From Motiliproteus coralliicola (GTDB lineage Bacteria; Pseudomonadota; Gammaproteobacteria; Pseudomonadales; Balneatricaceae), in assembly GCF_003345655.1 (NCBI RefSeq), contig NZ_QQOH01000003.1, positions 124,001 through 188,000 on the forward strand: a stretch of 64,000 nt of DNA. The letters run 5' to 3'. Both the position numbers and the translations under genes were made by a program. The notes below the pieces were generated by a model that was given only the letters and a program-made list of their open reading frames with translations, had not been told where the DNA came from and did not search any database. Each line of letters starts with the position of its first letter. The first letter of the stretch is position 1. Below are positions 36,275 to 44,748 of this stretch, in pieces.

Positions 36275-37051
36275 ATGTCCACTCACACAGAAACCCAACA
36301 CGCGGACTTTGCCCGCTGTCTACCCTGCAATCAGGTCGACACGCTCGCCGCTTTCCACTGGCTCAAACTGGCTTGGAACGATCTACGGGCCGCACCGCTG
36401 GTCAGCTTGATCTACGGGCTGGTGTTCAGCCTGATTCCGGCAACCATCCTGTATATGACTATCAACTCGGGCACACATCTGGTGATCCTGCCGGCCATCG
36501 TGGCGTTCGCTTTGGCCGGTCCTGTGTTCGCCGTGGGGCTATACGATGTTGCCTGGCAACTGGAGAAAGGCCAGCGCCCCACCCTGCTGCATAGCCTGCG
36601 ATCGATGTTCCGCAACCCGGTGGGAGAATGGGGCTTTGCCATCGTGCTGACACTGGTGATGATCGCCTGGATGCGGTTGGCTACCCTGCTTCATGCGCTC
36701 TATCCCACGCTGGGACAACCCAGCCTGCTCGATATGGCACCCTTCCTAGCATTCGGCAGTCTCGTTGGCATGGTTTTGATGGTGGCCGTTTTCGCACTGT
36801 CGGCCTTTACGCCGCAGATCTGCCTGGAACGAAAAGTTGATCTGATGACCGCTATCGTCTCTTCGGTCCACGCGGTGCGCACCAACTTTCCCGCCATGCA
36901 GGTATGGGCTGCCACCATCCTGGCACTGGTCACCCTTGGGTTCGCCACCTCGGCGCTGGGCTTCATCCTGATCATGCCACTGCTGAGCTTCGCCAGTTGG
37001 CACGCCTATATCGCCGTTATCAAGACACGCACCCAACGTCACTACGAATAG
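36275..37051 (+). CDS. DUF2189 integral membrane protein
   Basis: The 258-residue protein has about six membrane helices and the DUF2189 pattern (WLKLAWNDLRAAPLVSLIYGL near residue 30; AGPVFAVGLYDVAWQLEKGQRP near 80). The function of the family is unknown. Start: 36275 is preferred to 36269, because GGAGG then sits 7 bases upstream. It is the first gene of the rightward operon with folX, folE, DUF3429 and a dehydrogenase, behind the candidate operator. Confidence 0.8.
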   Translation: MSTHTETQHADFARCLPCNQVDTLAAFHWLKLAWNDLRAAPLVSLIYGLVFSLIPATILYMTINSGTHLVILPAIVAFALAGPVFAVGLYDVAWQLEKGQRPTLLHSLRSMFRNPVGEWGFAIVLTLVMIAWMRLATLLHALYPTLGQPSLLDMAPFLAFGSLVGMVLMVAVFALSAFTPQICLERKVDLMTAIVSSVHAVRTNFPAMQVWAATILALVTLGFATSALGFILIMPLLSFASWHAYIAVIKTRTQRHYE

Positions 37052-37101
37052 GCGACGGAAATTGAAACCAGCGGCTCGGGCTTAACCGATCAGGAGTTCC
37101 C

Positions 37102-37491
37102 ATGACCACCAACAATGCCATCATCAACATCAGCAACCTTCGGCTCAGAACCTATATTGGTTTCAACACCGAGGAGAAACGCAAACAGCAGGACATTATA
37201 GTCAATGCCGAGATTCATTATCCCGTCACACAGCAATGCCTGTCCGACCATGTCGACAACGCGCTGAACTACAAGACGTTGACCAAACGCATCATCGCCC
37301 ATATCGAGCAGGGCCGTTTCCTGCTGCTGGAGAGACTGGTGGCGGACACCCTGGCGATCTGTACTGACCACCCCTGGGTGAGTTTCGCCCGAGTCACCAT
37401 CGATAAGCCCCATGCACTGCGTTTTGCCGACTCGGTGTCGCTGACGTTAGAGCAGCAGGTGCAACAACCTGCGTCCCCTGAACAGGAGTGA
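37102..37491 (+). CDS. folX: Dihydroneopterin triphosphate 2'-epimerase FolX
   Basis: The 129-residue protein has the FolB/FolX tunnelling fold; [19 protein letters not shown] near the start and NYKTLTKRI match FolX more closely than FolB. FolX epimerises dihydroneopterin triphosphate toward monapterin, leading to tetrahydromonapterin. AGGAG is 6 bases before the ATG. folE, which makes the substrate, follows five bases after the stop. Confidence 0.83.
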   Translation: MTTNNAIINISNLRLRTYIGFNTEEKRKQQDIIVNAEIHYPVTQQCLSDHVDNALNYKTLTKRIIAHIEQGRFLLLERLVADTLAICTDHPWVSFARVTIDKPHALRFADSVSLTLEQQVQQPASPEQE

Positions 37492-37496
37492 CCCTG

Positions 37497-38134
37497 ATGA
37501 TTTCACCCGAAGCAGAACGGGTCCAAGCGGCCCTGATCGAGCACCACCTGGAAACCCCGCTGGTAGAAACACCCTACACGGCCGAACAGAAATACGAGCG
37601 CATCCGGGGGCTGTTAACCGAAGTGGTCGCCACTTTAGGGCTCGATCTTGACGATGACAGCCTGTGTGAAACCCCACACCGGATCGCCAAGATGTACGTT
37701 CATGAAATTTTTGCTGGGCTCGATTACGACAACTTCCCCCGGATCGCCGTGATCGAGAATAAGATGGGGGTGGATGAGATGGTCAAGGTCAAGGGGATCG
37801 ATCTGACCAGCACCTGCGAGCACCATTTTATAACCATCGATGGCTCGGCCCGGGTCGCCTATATCCCGGCCCAGAAAATCATCGGCCGTCGAAGATCAAC
37901 CGCATCGTCCGCTTCTTTGCCAAGCGCCCCCAAGTGCAGGAACGGCTGACCCAGCAGGTTCTGGTGGCCCTTCAGACGCTGCTGGAAACCGACAATGTCG
38001 CCGTGTCGATAGAGGCCACCCACTACTGTGTCAAAGCCCGCGGGGTCAAAGATGTGAATTCATCCACCTCCACCACCGCCCTGGGCGGCATTTTCAAGAC
38101 CAACCACCACACCCGAGCCGAATTTCTCAGCTAG
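37497..38134 (+). pseudogene. folE: GTP cyclohydrolase I folE, broken by a one-base frameshift
   Basis: The ATG at 37497 has AGGAG 8 bases upstream. The frame encodes a good FolE up to AQKIIG near residue 130 ([23 protein letters not shown]), including one zinc cysteine. Then a frame change occurs: relatives read IGLSKINRIV, and here the DNA at 37884-37893 lacks one base (GGCCGTCG where GGCCTGTCG is expected). From there the +1 frame gives [19 protein letters not shown] to [11 protein letters not shown] and a normal stop at 38134. With the missing base restored it would be a 212-residue FolE. Either a recent loss or a sequencing error; the rest is well preserved. Confidence 0.85.
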
Positions 38135-38152
38135 ACCCGGTGGGAGAATGTC

Positions 38153-38596
38153 ATGCATACACTACAACGTCGCAACCAGGTCCAGGTTTACAGTTGGTTG
38201 GGAGTCGTGCCCTTCATCTTATTGGGAGCCCTGTTACCAGTCTGGCCCGCATCGATGCAAAGCCAAGCGATCGAGTCTTTCGGTGCCTATGGCGCAGTAA
38301 TTCTGGCGTTTATGGCCGGTGCAATCTGGCTACCCGCCATCCTGACCGAAGAATCTAAGCCGCTACCCACCACCAGTATCGCGGTCCTGTTGTCACTACT
38401 GGCGTTTTTGGTGGTGTTGCTGCCGATCGAGCTGGGGCTTGGACTCAGCGGCAGCGGCTTCTTACTGTTGCTGGTCACAGAGATCCGGCTGCGCTGGAAG
38501 CTGCGCTACCCCAACTGGTACTGGTCGATGCGGATCATGCTGACGGCCACGGTGACCCTTTGCCATCTGCTCGCCGGGTTGTGGCTATGGCTATAA
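38153..38596 (+). CDS. DUF3429 membrane protein
   Basis: The 147-residue protein has four to five membrane helices and the family pattern LGVVPFILLGALLP and YGAVILAFMAGAIW. DUF3429 function is unknown. It follows folE by 18 bases with GGGAG upstream, and its last 10 bases overlap the dehydrogenase start, so it belongs to the same operon. Confidence 0.75.
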   Translation: MHTLQRRNQVQVYSWLGVVPFILLGALLPVWPASMQSQAIESFGAYGAVILAFMAGAIWLPAILTEESKPLPTTSIAVLLSLLAFLVVLLPIELGLGLSGSGFLLLLVTEIRLRWKLRYPNWYWSMRIMLTATVTLCHLLAGLWLWL

Positions 38597-39315
38597 CCGC
38601 TCTGGTAAATGGTGCCAACGGCGGTATTGGTCTGGCATTGACTCAACGGTGGCTGAGCCAAGGCCGACAGGTGGTCGCCGTCAGCCATAACGCCTCAGCA
38701 GAGCTGCAACAACTCACCCTACAGCACCCCGATCTAAGGCTCTACACGACCGCCAGCAAAGGAAATTACCAGGGCTTTGCACGATGGCTGAACCAACAGC
38801 AGCTCAAACCCAGCCAGCTGGTCTCTTGTTGTGGCCTGCTGCACCAAGGCTCCCACTCACCGGAGAAGCAGCTACGTCAGCTCACGGAGTCGTTCCTATT
38901 GGATAACATCCGGGCCAATTGCCACAGCGCTATCTCCATGGCCCAGGAGTTGGAACAGCTCTACCAACGCAAGGATACCTTCCGATTCGGGGTGCTATCC
39001 GCCAAAGTCGGCTCGATCGGCGACAACCGTCTCGGGGGCTGGTACAGCTATCGGATCAGCAAGGCGGCGTTGAACATGTTTGTTCGCACTCTGTCGATCG
39101 AATGGCGCCGCAACCTCCCCAACGCCTGTGTCGTTGCGATTCATCCAGGCACAACCGACACCGCGCTTTCCCAGCCGTTCCAGCGCAACATACCGGCCAA
39201 CAAGCTCTATTCGACCGGATTAACGGCCGAACGGATCGGTCAACTGATGGACAGGGTCGGTCTGATCAACAGCGGGGAGTTTTTCGGCTGGGATGGCGAT
39301 CCGCTACCCTGGTGA
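38587..39315 (+). CDS. Short-chain dehydrogenase of the C-factor (CsgA-like) type
   Basis: The 242-residue protein has the NAD(P)-binding loop NGANGGIGLAL at the start, and catalytic Ser (LSAKVGS), Tyr and Lys in SYRISKAALNM near 150. The SIGDNRLGGWYSYR segment resembles C-factor dehydrogenases often found in photolyase clusters. A role like FolM (dihydromonapterin reductase) would fit folX and folE but is not shown by sequence. Start: 38587, overlapping the DUF3429 end; an ATG at 38560 is in frame but adds non-family residues. Confidence 0.82.
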   Translation: MAITALVNGANGGIGLALTQRWLSQGRQVVAVSHNASAELQQLTLQHPDLRLYTTASKGNYQGFARWLNQQQLKPSQLVSCCGLLHQGSHSPEKQLRQLTESFLLDNIRANCHSAISMAQELEQLYQRKDTFRFGVLSAKVGSIGDNRLGGWYSYRISKAALNMFVRTLSIEWRRNLPNACVVAIHPGTTDTALSQPFQRNIPANKLYSTGLTAERIGQLMDRVGLINSGEFFGWDGDPLPW

Positions 39316-39457
39316 ATCAGGAACAGGGTAAACCAAGGATCAAAAGACAGATCTGGAGTTGAGCAGATCCCTCCCTCCAGCGGTAGGAACGGAATCTGCT
39401 TCAACGGAGCGTCGCGAACATCACCCGGGCGGGCAGGTCCGCGACTAAGAGGAGCAA

Positions 39458-39691
39458 TTAAGCGGGGCGGGATTCCAGGCAGCGGGCGTAGACCGCACCA
39501 ACACGGCAGCCGTAAACACCAACTTCGCCTTTCCAACGCATCCAAGTAATGAAGTCTTCAACCGCCAGCAGGGCTTTGCTCAGCATGGAAGGCTCGTCGG
39601 CCTGGGCCTGATCATAGGCGCCCATGGCCTGCAGTTCAGCCTCGATACGGCGATCATCGTTAGCAATACCGGTATAAACATTGGTGTTCAT
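39458..39691 (-). CDS. Small hypothetical protein
   Basis: The 77-residue soluble protein starts at an ATG with GGAG 7 bases upstream, a good sign that it is real. It is acidic in its first half and Trp/Gly-containing in its second (FITWMRWKGEVGVYGC, then two cysteines in total near 60-70). No family recognised. It stands between the light-response operon and the LysR gene. Confidence 0.55.
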   Translation of the reverse strand: MNTNVYTGIANDDRRIEAELQAMGAYDQAQADEPSMLSKALLAVEDFITWMRWKGEVGVYGCRVGAVYARCLESRPA

Positions 39692-39846
39692 TGATCAGCT
39701 CCAAATGCTTAAAAATTAGACTTAAGCATCATACACCCATCTTCGCAGCGCACAATCCAGATGTTCAAAAAAACAGCAGATTCCGCTTGATCAAATCTTG
39801 ATCGGCGTCAAATTAGCGTCTGATTTACCAAACCCGCAGTTTTTCC

Positions 39847-40755
39847 TCAACCATTGCTGTCGCCAAACTGCTCGATCAACCACTCGGCAACTCGACGGTT
39901 TTTCGCCAGCTGTGCCTTGTGAGCCGGCACAATCAGGTAGTAACCGTAACCACTGCGAAAACTGCTCTCCAACGGGTTAACCACATCACCCCGGTAAAGC
40001 GCGGCGGCGGCCATAGAATCCGGTACCAGACCGAATCCCATTCCATGCAGTACCGCTTCCAGGGTCATATAAAAATGCTGGAATCCGGCGCCAAACTGAA
40101 ACCCGGCCGGAGAATGCGACGCCGATTCATCGAACTGTGCGGCCAAAAAAGCGCTCCATAGTTGCGGCCGGGTCAGATGAGGAATCAGGGTCTGGGCTGA
40201 CAACGCCTCCATGGTACGTAGCGGGGCTTGCCGTTGTTGCTGGGCATTGGCAATCAACAGCAATCGCTCCTCAGCGATCAGGCGGGCTTCGGCGTAGTTA
40301 CCCAGCGGCAGACAGCGGATCGCGATATCCGCATTCAGGGTCTGGGCACGGATATTGCCGTCACCAACCTGAATATCCAGATGGATATCACCATGACGGG
40401 CGTTGAAATCGGCAAGCCGGGGTATCAGCCAGAGTGAGCTCAGCGACGGCGAGATATCCAACGACACCACCTTGCTGATATTGCCGGCCTGACTCAGCTG
40501 AGCGGTGCTGGCCTGCAGGATGTCAAGGGCCTGGCAGACCGGCGGATAGTACAGCTCGCCGGCGGCGGTGAGCTGAATCCCGGTCGGTAAGCGTTCGAAC
40601 AGGCTTTGATCCAAGTAATGTTCGAGCTGTTGCACCTGCTTGCTGACCGCCCCCTGGGTCAGAAACAGCTCTTCGGCCGCACGGGAGAAGCTTAAACAGC
40701 GGGCCGATGCCTCAAACGCTTTCAAGGCAGCCATTGAGGGTAGATTTCGTTGCAT
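39847..40755 (-). CDS. LysR-family regulator (GcvA-like)
   Basis: The 302-residue protein has the LysR helix-turn-helix (~5-65, SFSRAAEELFLTQGAVSKQVQQLE) and an effector domain (~90-295). It is divergent from the aminotransferase/BKACE operon and probably activates it; the effector may be a pathway substrate. The TCGTTTGTC motif at 40814-40822 in the shared gap also occurs beside the other GcvA-like gene (12663-12671). Confidence 0.87.
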   Translation of the reverse strand: MQRNLPSMAALKAFEASARCLSFSRAAEELFLTQGAVSKQVQQLEHYLDQSLFERLPTGIQLTAAGELYYPPVCQALDILQASTAQLSQAGNISKVVSLDISPSLSSLWLIPRLADFNARHGDIHLDIQVGDGNIRAQTLNADIAIRCLPLGNYAEARLIAEERLLLIANAQQQRQAPLRTMEALSAQTLIPHLTRPQLWSAFLAAQFDESASHSPAGFQFGAGFQHFYMTLEAVLHGMGFGLVPDSMAAAALYRGDVVNPLESSFRSGYGYYLIVPAHKAQLAKNRRVAEWLIEQFGDSNG

Positions 40756-40903
40756 GGCTGTTCTCCCCGAACCCGATCAGATATTCCATTTGGTAATACC
40801 TGCTCAGAATAACTCGTTTGTCGCCACGATTAAACGGGCGTCTAATTCGCCCAAATCACGCGGACTTCAACCCCAACGACTCACTGACGCACCGAGACTA
40901 AAA

Positions 40904-42247
40904 ATGAGCCAGGTATTCCACCGCCACTGCCACACCCCACTTCGCACTGCCGTTCGCGGCGAAGGGGTTTACCTCTTTGACCAGCACAACAATGCCTATC
41001 TGGATGCCTGCGGCGGTGCTGCTGTTTCCTGCCTGGGTCACAACCATCCTGGCGTTCGTCAGGCGATCAACACCCAGGTCGAGCAACTGGCGTACGCCCA
41101 CAGTGGTTTCTTCACCTCCGAAGCCTGCGAGCAGCTGGCCGAGCAGTTGGCCGCCAAGGCTCCCGGTGATCTGAACCACGTCTATCTGGTCAGCGGCGGC
41201 TCCGAAGCGGTGGAGTCGGCGCTGAAACTAGCACGGCAGTACTTTGTCGAGATCGATCAGCCACAACGGGTCCACTTTATCTCCCGGCGCCAGAGCTACC
41301 ACGGCAACACCCTGGGGGCGCTGGGCGTGGGCGGCAACCTGTGGCGTCGGGCACCGTTCGATCCGATCCTGACCAGCGCCGAGCATATCGCCGCCTGCTA
41401 CGCCTACCGTGACAAACATGCGGGGGAAACCGACTACCAGTACGGCCAGCGGGTTGCCAACGAGTTGGAGCAGAAACTGCTTGAGCTGGGACCGGAAAAC
41501 GTCGCCGCCTTTATCGCCGAGCCGGTGGTCGGCGCCACCGCCGGCGCCGTTCCGGCGGTCGAAGGTTACTTCACCCGGATTCGCGAGATCTGCGACCAGT
41601 ATGGCCTGTTGCTGATTCTCGACGAGGTGATGTGCGGCATCGGCCGCACTGGCACCCTGTTCGCCCAAGAGCAGGAGCAGATCCAGGCCGATATCGTTAC
41701 CGTCGCCAAGGGGCTGGGCGCCGGTTACCAGCCGATCGGGGCGATGATCGCCAGCTCCCGACTCTACAACGCAGTCGCAAACGGCAGCGGCTTCTTCCAG
41801 CACGGCCACACCTACATGGGCCATGCCACCGCCTCGGCGGCTGCGCTGGCGGTGTTGCAGGCATTTGAGCAGGATCAGCTGCTGGCGCAAGTGCGTCGTC
41901 AGGGGCAAGGTCTGGCCGAACGGCTCAACCAGCGATTCGCCAGCCATCCCCGCATCGGTGATATCCGCGGCCGGGGACTCTTTATGGGGTTGGAGTTGGT
42001 GCAGGATCGTGACAGCAAGCTGCCGTTCGCTCCGCACACAGCACTGGCAGCCCGGATCAAGCAGACCGCAATGGACAACGGCCTGATGTGCTACCCGATG
42101 GGCGGCACCATCGACGGGGTACAGGGCCACCATGTGCTGCTGGCACCGCCCTACATCATCAGTGACAATCAACTGGACGAACTGGTCGATAAACTGTCGC
42201 TGAGCCTGAATCAGGTATTCCACTCTATGGCCAAGGAGGCCGCATAA
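40904..42247 (+). CDS. Class III aminotransferase
   Basis: The 447-residue PLP enzyme shows the class III pattern: LGHNHPGVRQAIN, SGGSEAVESALKLAR, LILDEVMCGIGRTG and the PLP lysine in TVAKGLGAGYQPIGAM. These enzymes move amino groups from omega- or beta-amino acids. Its stop codon overlaps the ATG of a beta-keto acid cleavage enzyme (TAATG), which implies that its product is a beta-keto acid. Start: 40904, giving the usual length; the longer ORF from 40640 runs antisense to the LysR gene. Confidence 0.83.
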   Translation: MSQVFHRHCHTPLRTAVRGEGVYLFDQHNNAYLDACGGAAVSCLGHNHPGVRQAINTQVEQLAYAHSGFFTSEACEQLAEQLAAKAPGDLNHVYLVSGGSEAVESALKLARQYFVEIDQPQRVHFISRRQSYHGNTLGALGVGGNLWRRAPFDPILTSAEHIAACYAYRDKHAGETDYQYGQRVANELEQKLLELGPENVAAFIAEPVVGATAGAVPAVEGYFTRIREICDQYGLLLILDEVMCGIGRTGTLFAQEQEQIQADIVTVAKGLGAGYQPIGAMIASSRLYNAVANGSGFFQHGHTYMGHATASAAALAVLQAFEQDQLLAQVRRQGQGLAERLNQRFASHPRIGDIRGRGLFMGLELVQDRDSKLPFAPHTALAARIKQTAMDNGLMCYPMGGTIDGVQGHHVLLAPPYIISDNQLDELVDKLSLSLNQVFHSMAKEAA

Positions 42248-43077
42248 TGAGTACCCCCTGTCTGATCATCGTTGCCCCCAACGGCGCCCGTCGCACCAAA
42301 GCCGACCATCCGGCGCTGCCGATCAGCCCGGCCGAGATGGTCGATGAGGTCGCCGCCTGCGCCGAAGCCGGCGCAGCGATGGTGCATCTGCATGCCCGCG
42401 ATGCCGAGGGTCGGCATAGCCTGGAGATCGACGACAACGCCGCCATGCTCAAACAGGTAACCGATCAGCTGGGCGATCAGGTGATCGTGCAGCTGACCAC
42501 CGAAGCGGTCGGGATCTACCAACCGCCGCAGCAGATGGAGTTGATCCGCGAGCTGCAGCCAGAAGCCGCCTCCTTTGCCCTGCGCGAGCTGATTCCCGAT
42601 GACAGCTGGCTTGAGCAGGCCGCCGACTTCTTCGGCTGGGTCAGAAGCCGCGGCATTCTGGCCCAGTACATTCTCTACAGCGCCGATGACTTGGCCCGAT
42701 ACTACCGCTTGATCGATCAGGGCGTATTGCCGACCGACCATCATCACCTGCTGTTCGTGCTCGGACGCTACAGCCAGGGTCAGCAATCCAATCCGCAGGA
42801 GCTGTTGCCGTTCCTGCAGCAGCTCGAACAAAGACAAATCCCGACGGTTCCCTGGGCGCTGTGCGCCTTCGGTCAGCGCGAGCAGCAGTGCCTGGCGGCC
42901 GCCTGCAGCTTCGATGGCGATGCCCGGGTCGGGTTCGAGAACAACCTGCTGCGCAGCGACGGCACGCAGGCTAACAACAACGCCGAGCAGGTGGCTCAGT
43001 TACGCCAAACCATACTGAGTATGGGACGGGAGTTACACAGCGCCGCCAGTGTCCGACAGCACTACAAAGCAGGCTGA
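42247..43077 (+). CDS. Beta-keto acid cleavage enzyme (BKACE, DUF849)
   Basis: The 276-residue TIM-barrel enzyme belongs to the family that condenses a beta-keto acid with acetyl-CoA to give acetoacetate and a new acyl-CoA. The metal site HLHARD (histidines near 47 and 49) and Glu in GFENN are present. It is translationally coupled to the class III aminotransferase. Together they suggest breakdown of an amino acid through its keto form; the actual substrate is open. Confidence 0.82.
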   Translation: MSTPCLIIVAPNGARRTKADHPALPISPAEMVDEVAACAEAGAAMVHLHARDAEGRHSLEIDDNAAMLKQVTDQLGDQVIVQLTTEAVGIYQPPQQMELIRELQPEAASFALRELIPDDSWLEQAADFFGWVRSRGILAQYILYSADDLARYYRLIDQGVLPTDHHHLLFVLGRYSQGQQSNPQELLPFLQQLEQRQIPTVPWALCAFGQREQQCLAAACSFDGDARVGFENNLLRSDGTQANNNAEQVAQLRQTILSMGRELHSAASVRQHYKAG

Positions 43078-43092
43078 CTCAGACCATCTTGA

Positions 43093-43983
43093 TCAACCCG
43101 CCAGCATCGCCGACGGGGCGGTGCCGAACTGGCGCTTGTATTCGCGGCTGAACTGGGCCGGGCTGTTATAGCCGACCCGGTAGCCCGCCTCGCTGACACT
43201 GTGTCCGGCCATCAGGTAGGTCTGGGCTTTGTTGAGGCGGATCAGCTTGGTGTACTGCAACGGTGACAGATGCATCACCTCTTTGAACTTCTTGTGGAAC
43301 CCGGACACGCTCATATTCACCGTCGCGGCCAGCTCGTCCACGGCGATCGTCTGATCCAGGTTTTCGTGCAGGTATTCCACCACCCGGGAGATCTGCTGGA
43401 TCGGCCCTTGCTGACGTAGCAATACCTTCAAGGCACCGCCACGTTCATCGCTGAGAATCCGGTAGTAGACTTCATCGATGATCGACTCGCCCAATACCGA
43501 CGCCTCGGCGGGATCATCCAGGCACTGCAACAACCTCAGCGAGGTCTGCATCAGCTTGTCGCCGATCGGAGCCGAAAAGACCGCCGAACTGTTATCGACT
43601 TCCGGCATGTCATGCTGGGGCTGTACCTGCTCCATTTTCAGCAGCAGGCTGGCTAAACGATGTCGATCCAAACAGATCGCCATCCCCAGCATCGGTTGAT
43701 CCGGGCTGGCACCCACCACCTCACACTCGAACGCCATCGGAGTAAAAATCGCCAGCAGTTGACCGGCGCCATAAGCAAACTGCTTACCCTCCAGATACAG
43801 GAACTTCTGCCCCTGGGCCGCCAGAATCAGCATCGGCTCATACATCGTCGGCTTGCCCCGATAGGACTCACTGCCTCTGAAAGTCACCAGCTGGGAAATC
43901 GGCGTTTCGTTCAAGCCCTCATGTGGAGCATGGCGATCGATCAGATCGCGTAACTGCGTCAAGGGAGAAGCGGTCTCTGCCAT
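43093..43983 (-). CDS. AraC-family regulator
   Basis: The 296-residue protein has an N-terminal AraC cupin-type arm (~10-180) and two C-terminal helix-turn-helices (~195-295; VDELAATVNMSVSGFHKKFKEV, SVSEAGYRVGYNSPAQFSREYKRQFG). It is divergent from the molybdenum hydroxylase operon. A pair of direct repeats 21 bases apart at 44074-44104 in the shared gap is a typical AraC binding arrangement. Confidence 0.87.
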   Translation of the reverse strand: MAETASPLTQLRDLIDRHAPHEGLNETPISQLVTFRGSESYRGKPTMYEPMLILAAQGQKFLYLEGKQFAYGAGQLLAIFTPMAFECEVVGASPDQPMLGMAICLDRHRLASLLLKMEQVQPQHDMPEVDNSSAVFSAPIGDKLMQTSLRLLQCLDDPAEASVLGESIIDEVYYRILSDERGGALKVLLRQQGPIQQISRVVEYLHENLDQTIAVDELAATVNMSVSGFHKKFKEVMHLSPLQYTKLIRLNKAQTYLMAGHSVSEAGYRVGYNSPAQFSREYKRQFGTAPSAMLAG

Positions 43984-44073
43984 ACGGGGCTCCGGATTTC
44001 ATCGATTCAGTAACTTACCTGCCCACCTTAACAGCCGTTCGGCAGGCACCAAACGTCTCTCTTGGCTTTTAGA

Positions 44074-44104
44074 GTTTTGTGCAAGTGATAGGCAGTTTAG
44101 TGCA
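44074..44104 (+). promoter_or_regulatory. Direct repeats, candidate AraC-type site
   Basis: GTTTTGTGCA (44074-44083) and GTTTAGTGCA (44095-44104) match in 9 of 10 bases and start exactly 21 bases apart, i.e. two turns of DNA. They lie between the AraC gene and the hydroxylase operon, about 170 bases before its first ATG. Confidence 0.45.
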
Positions 44105-44274
44105 TTCGTTTGACGCCAACCCCGACCTATATTGTCAGGACCGATCTCAACCAAGTCGTCTCCTTCACCCCTTCGCTTGGTCGTATCCATCAAGAAATGA
44201 ACCAACCCGGGAAGTCCGGGTTGCCACTAATAGCGCAGTTCCCAAGGTTAAGAAACAACAGGCACGAGGCAATC

Positions 44275-44745
44275 ATGGCGATTCAACTGACAATCAATGA
44301 CCAGCTGCACCATCTGGATGTAGCTCCCGACACCCCACTGCTGTGGGTTATCCGTGATCAGCTGGAGCTGACCGGCACCAAGTTCGGTTGCGGTGTCGCT
44401 TCCTGCGGCGCATGCACGGTTCACCTTAACGGCACCCCGATCCGCTCCTGCGTCACCCCGATCAGTGTCGCCGCCGGGGGCGAGATCCGCACCGTCGAAG
44501 GCCTCGAAGGCAGCGGTGATCCGATCGCCGAAGCCGTCCAGCAAGCCTGGGGCGAGAAGGATGTGGTCCAGTGCGGCTACTGCCAGTCGGGACAGATCAT
44601 GTCCGCCGTGGGGCTACTCAAAGAAACCCCCAACCCCAGCGATGAGCAGATCGACAGCTACATGTCCGGCAATGTCTGCCGCTGCGCCACCTACGTTCGC
44701 GTCAAAGACGCGATCAAAACCGCATCCGACAAGCTGGAGGGCTGA
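44275..44745 (+). CDS. Small 2Fe-2S subunit of a molybdenum hydroxylase (IorA-like)
   Basis: The 156-residue protein holds two 2Fe-2S clusters that pass electrons from the molybdenum centre. The plant-type cluster ligands are in GCGVASCGACTV with a further Cys near 60, and the second cluster uses CGYC and CRC (near 100 and 138). Start: the ATG at 44275 has GAGG 6 bases upstream; the longer ORF from 44110 is not homologous. It is the first gene of the operon, three bases before the large subunit. Confidence 0.88.
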   Translation: MAIQLTINDQLHHLDVAPDTPLLWVIRDQLELTGTKFGCGVASCGACTVHLNGTPIRSCVTPISVAAGGEIRTVEGLEGSGDPIAEAVQQAWGEKDVVQCGYCQSGQIMSAVGLLKETPNPSDEQIDSYMSGNVCRCATYVRVKDAIKTASDKLEG

Positions 44746-44748
44746 TCC

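Noticed and set aside
41228-42223. 331-codon reverse ORF inside the class III aminotransferase gene
   Set aside because: Antisense shadow of a strongly supported gene.
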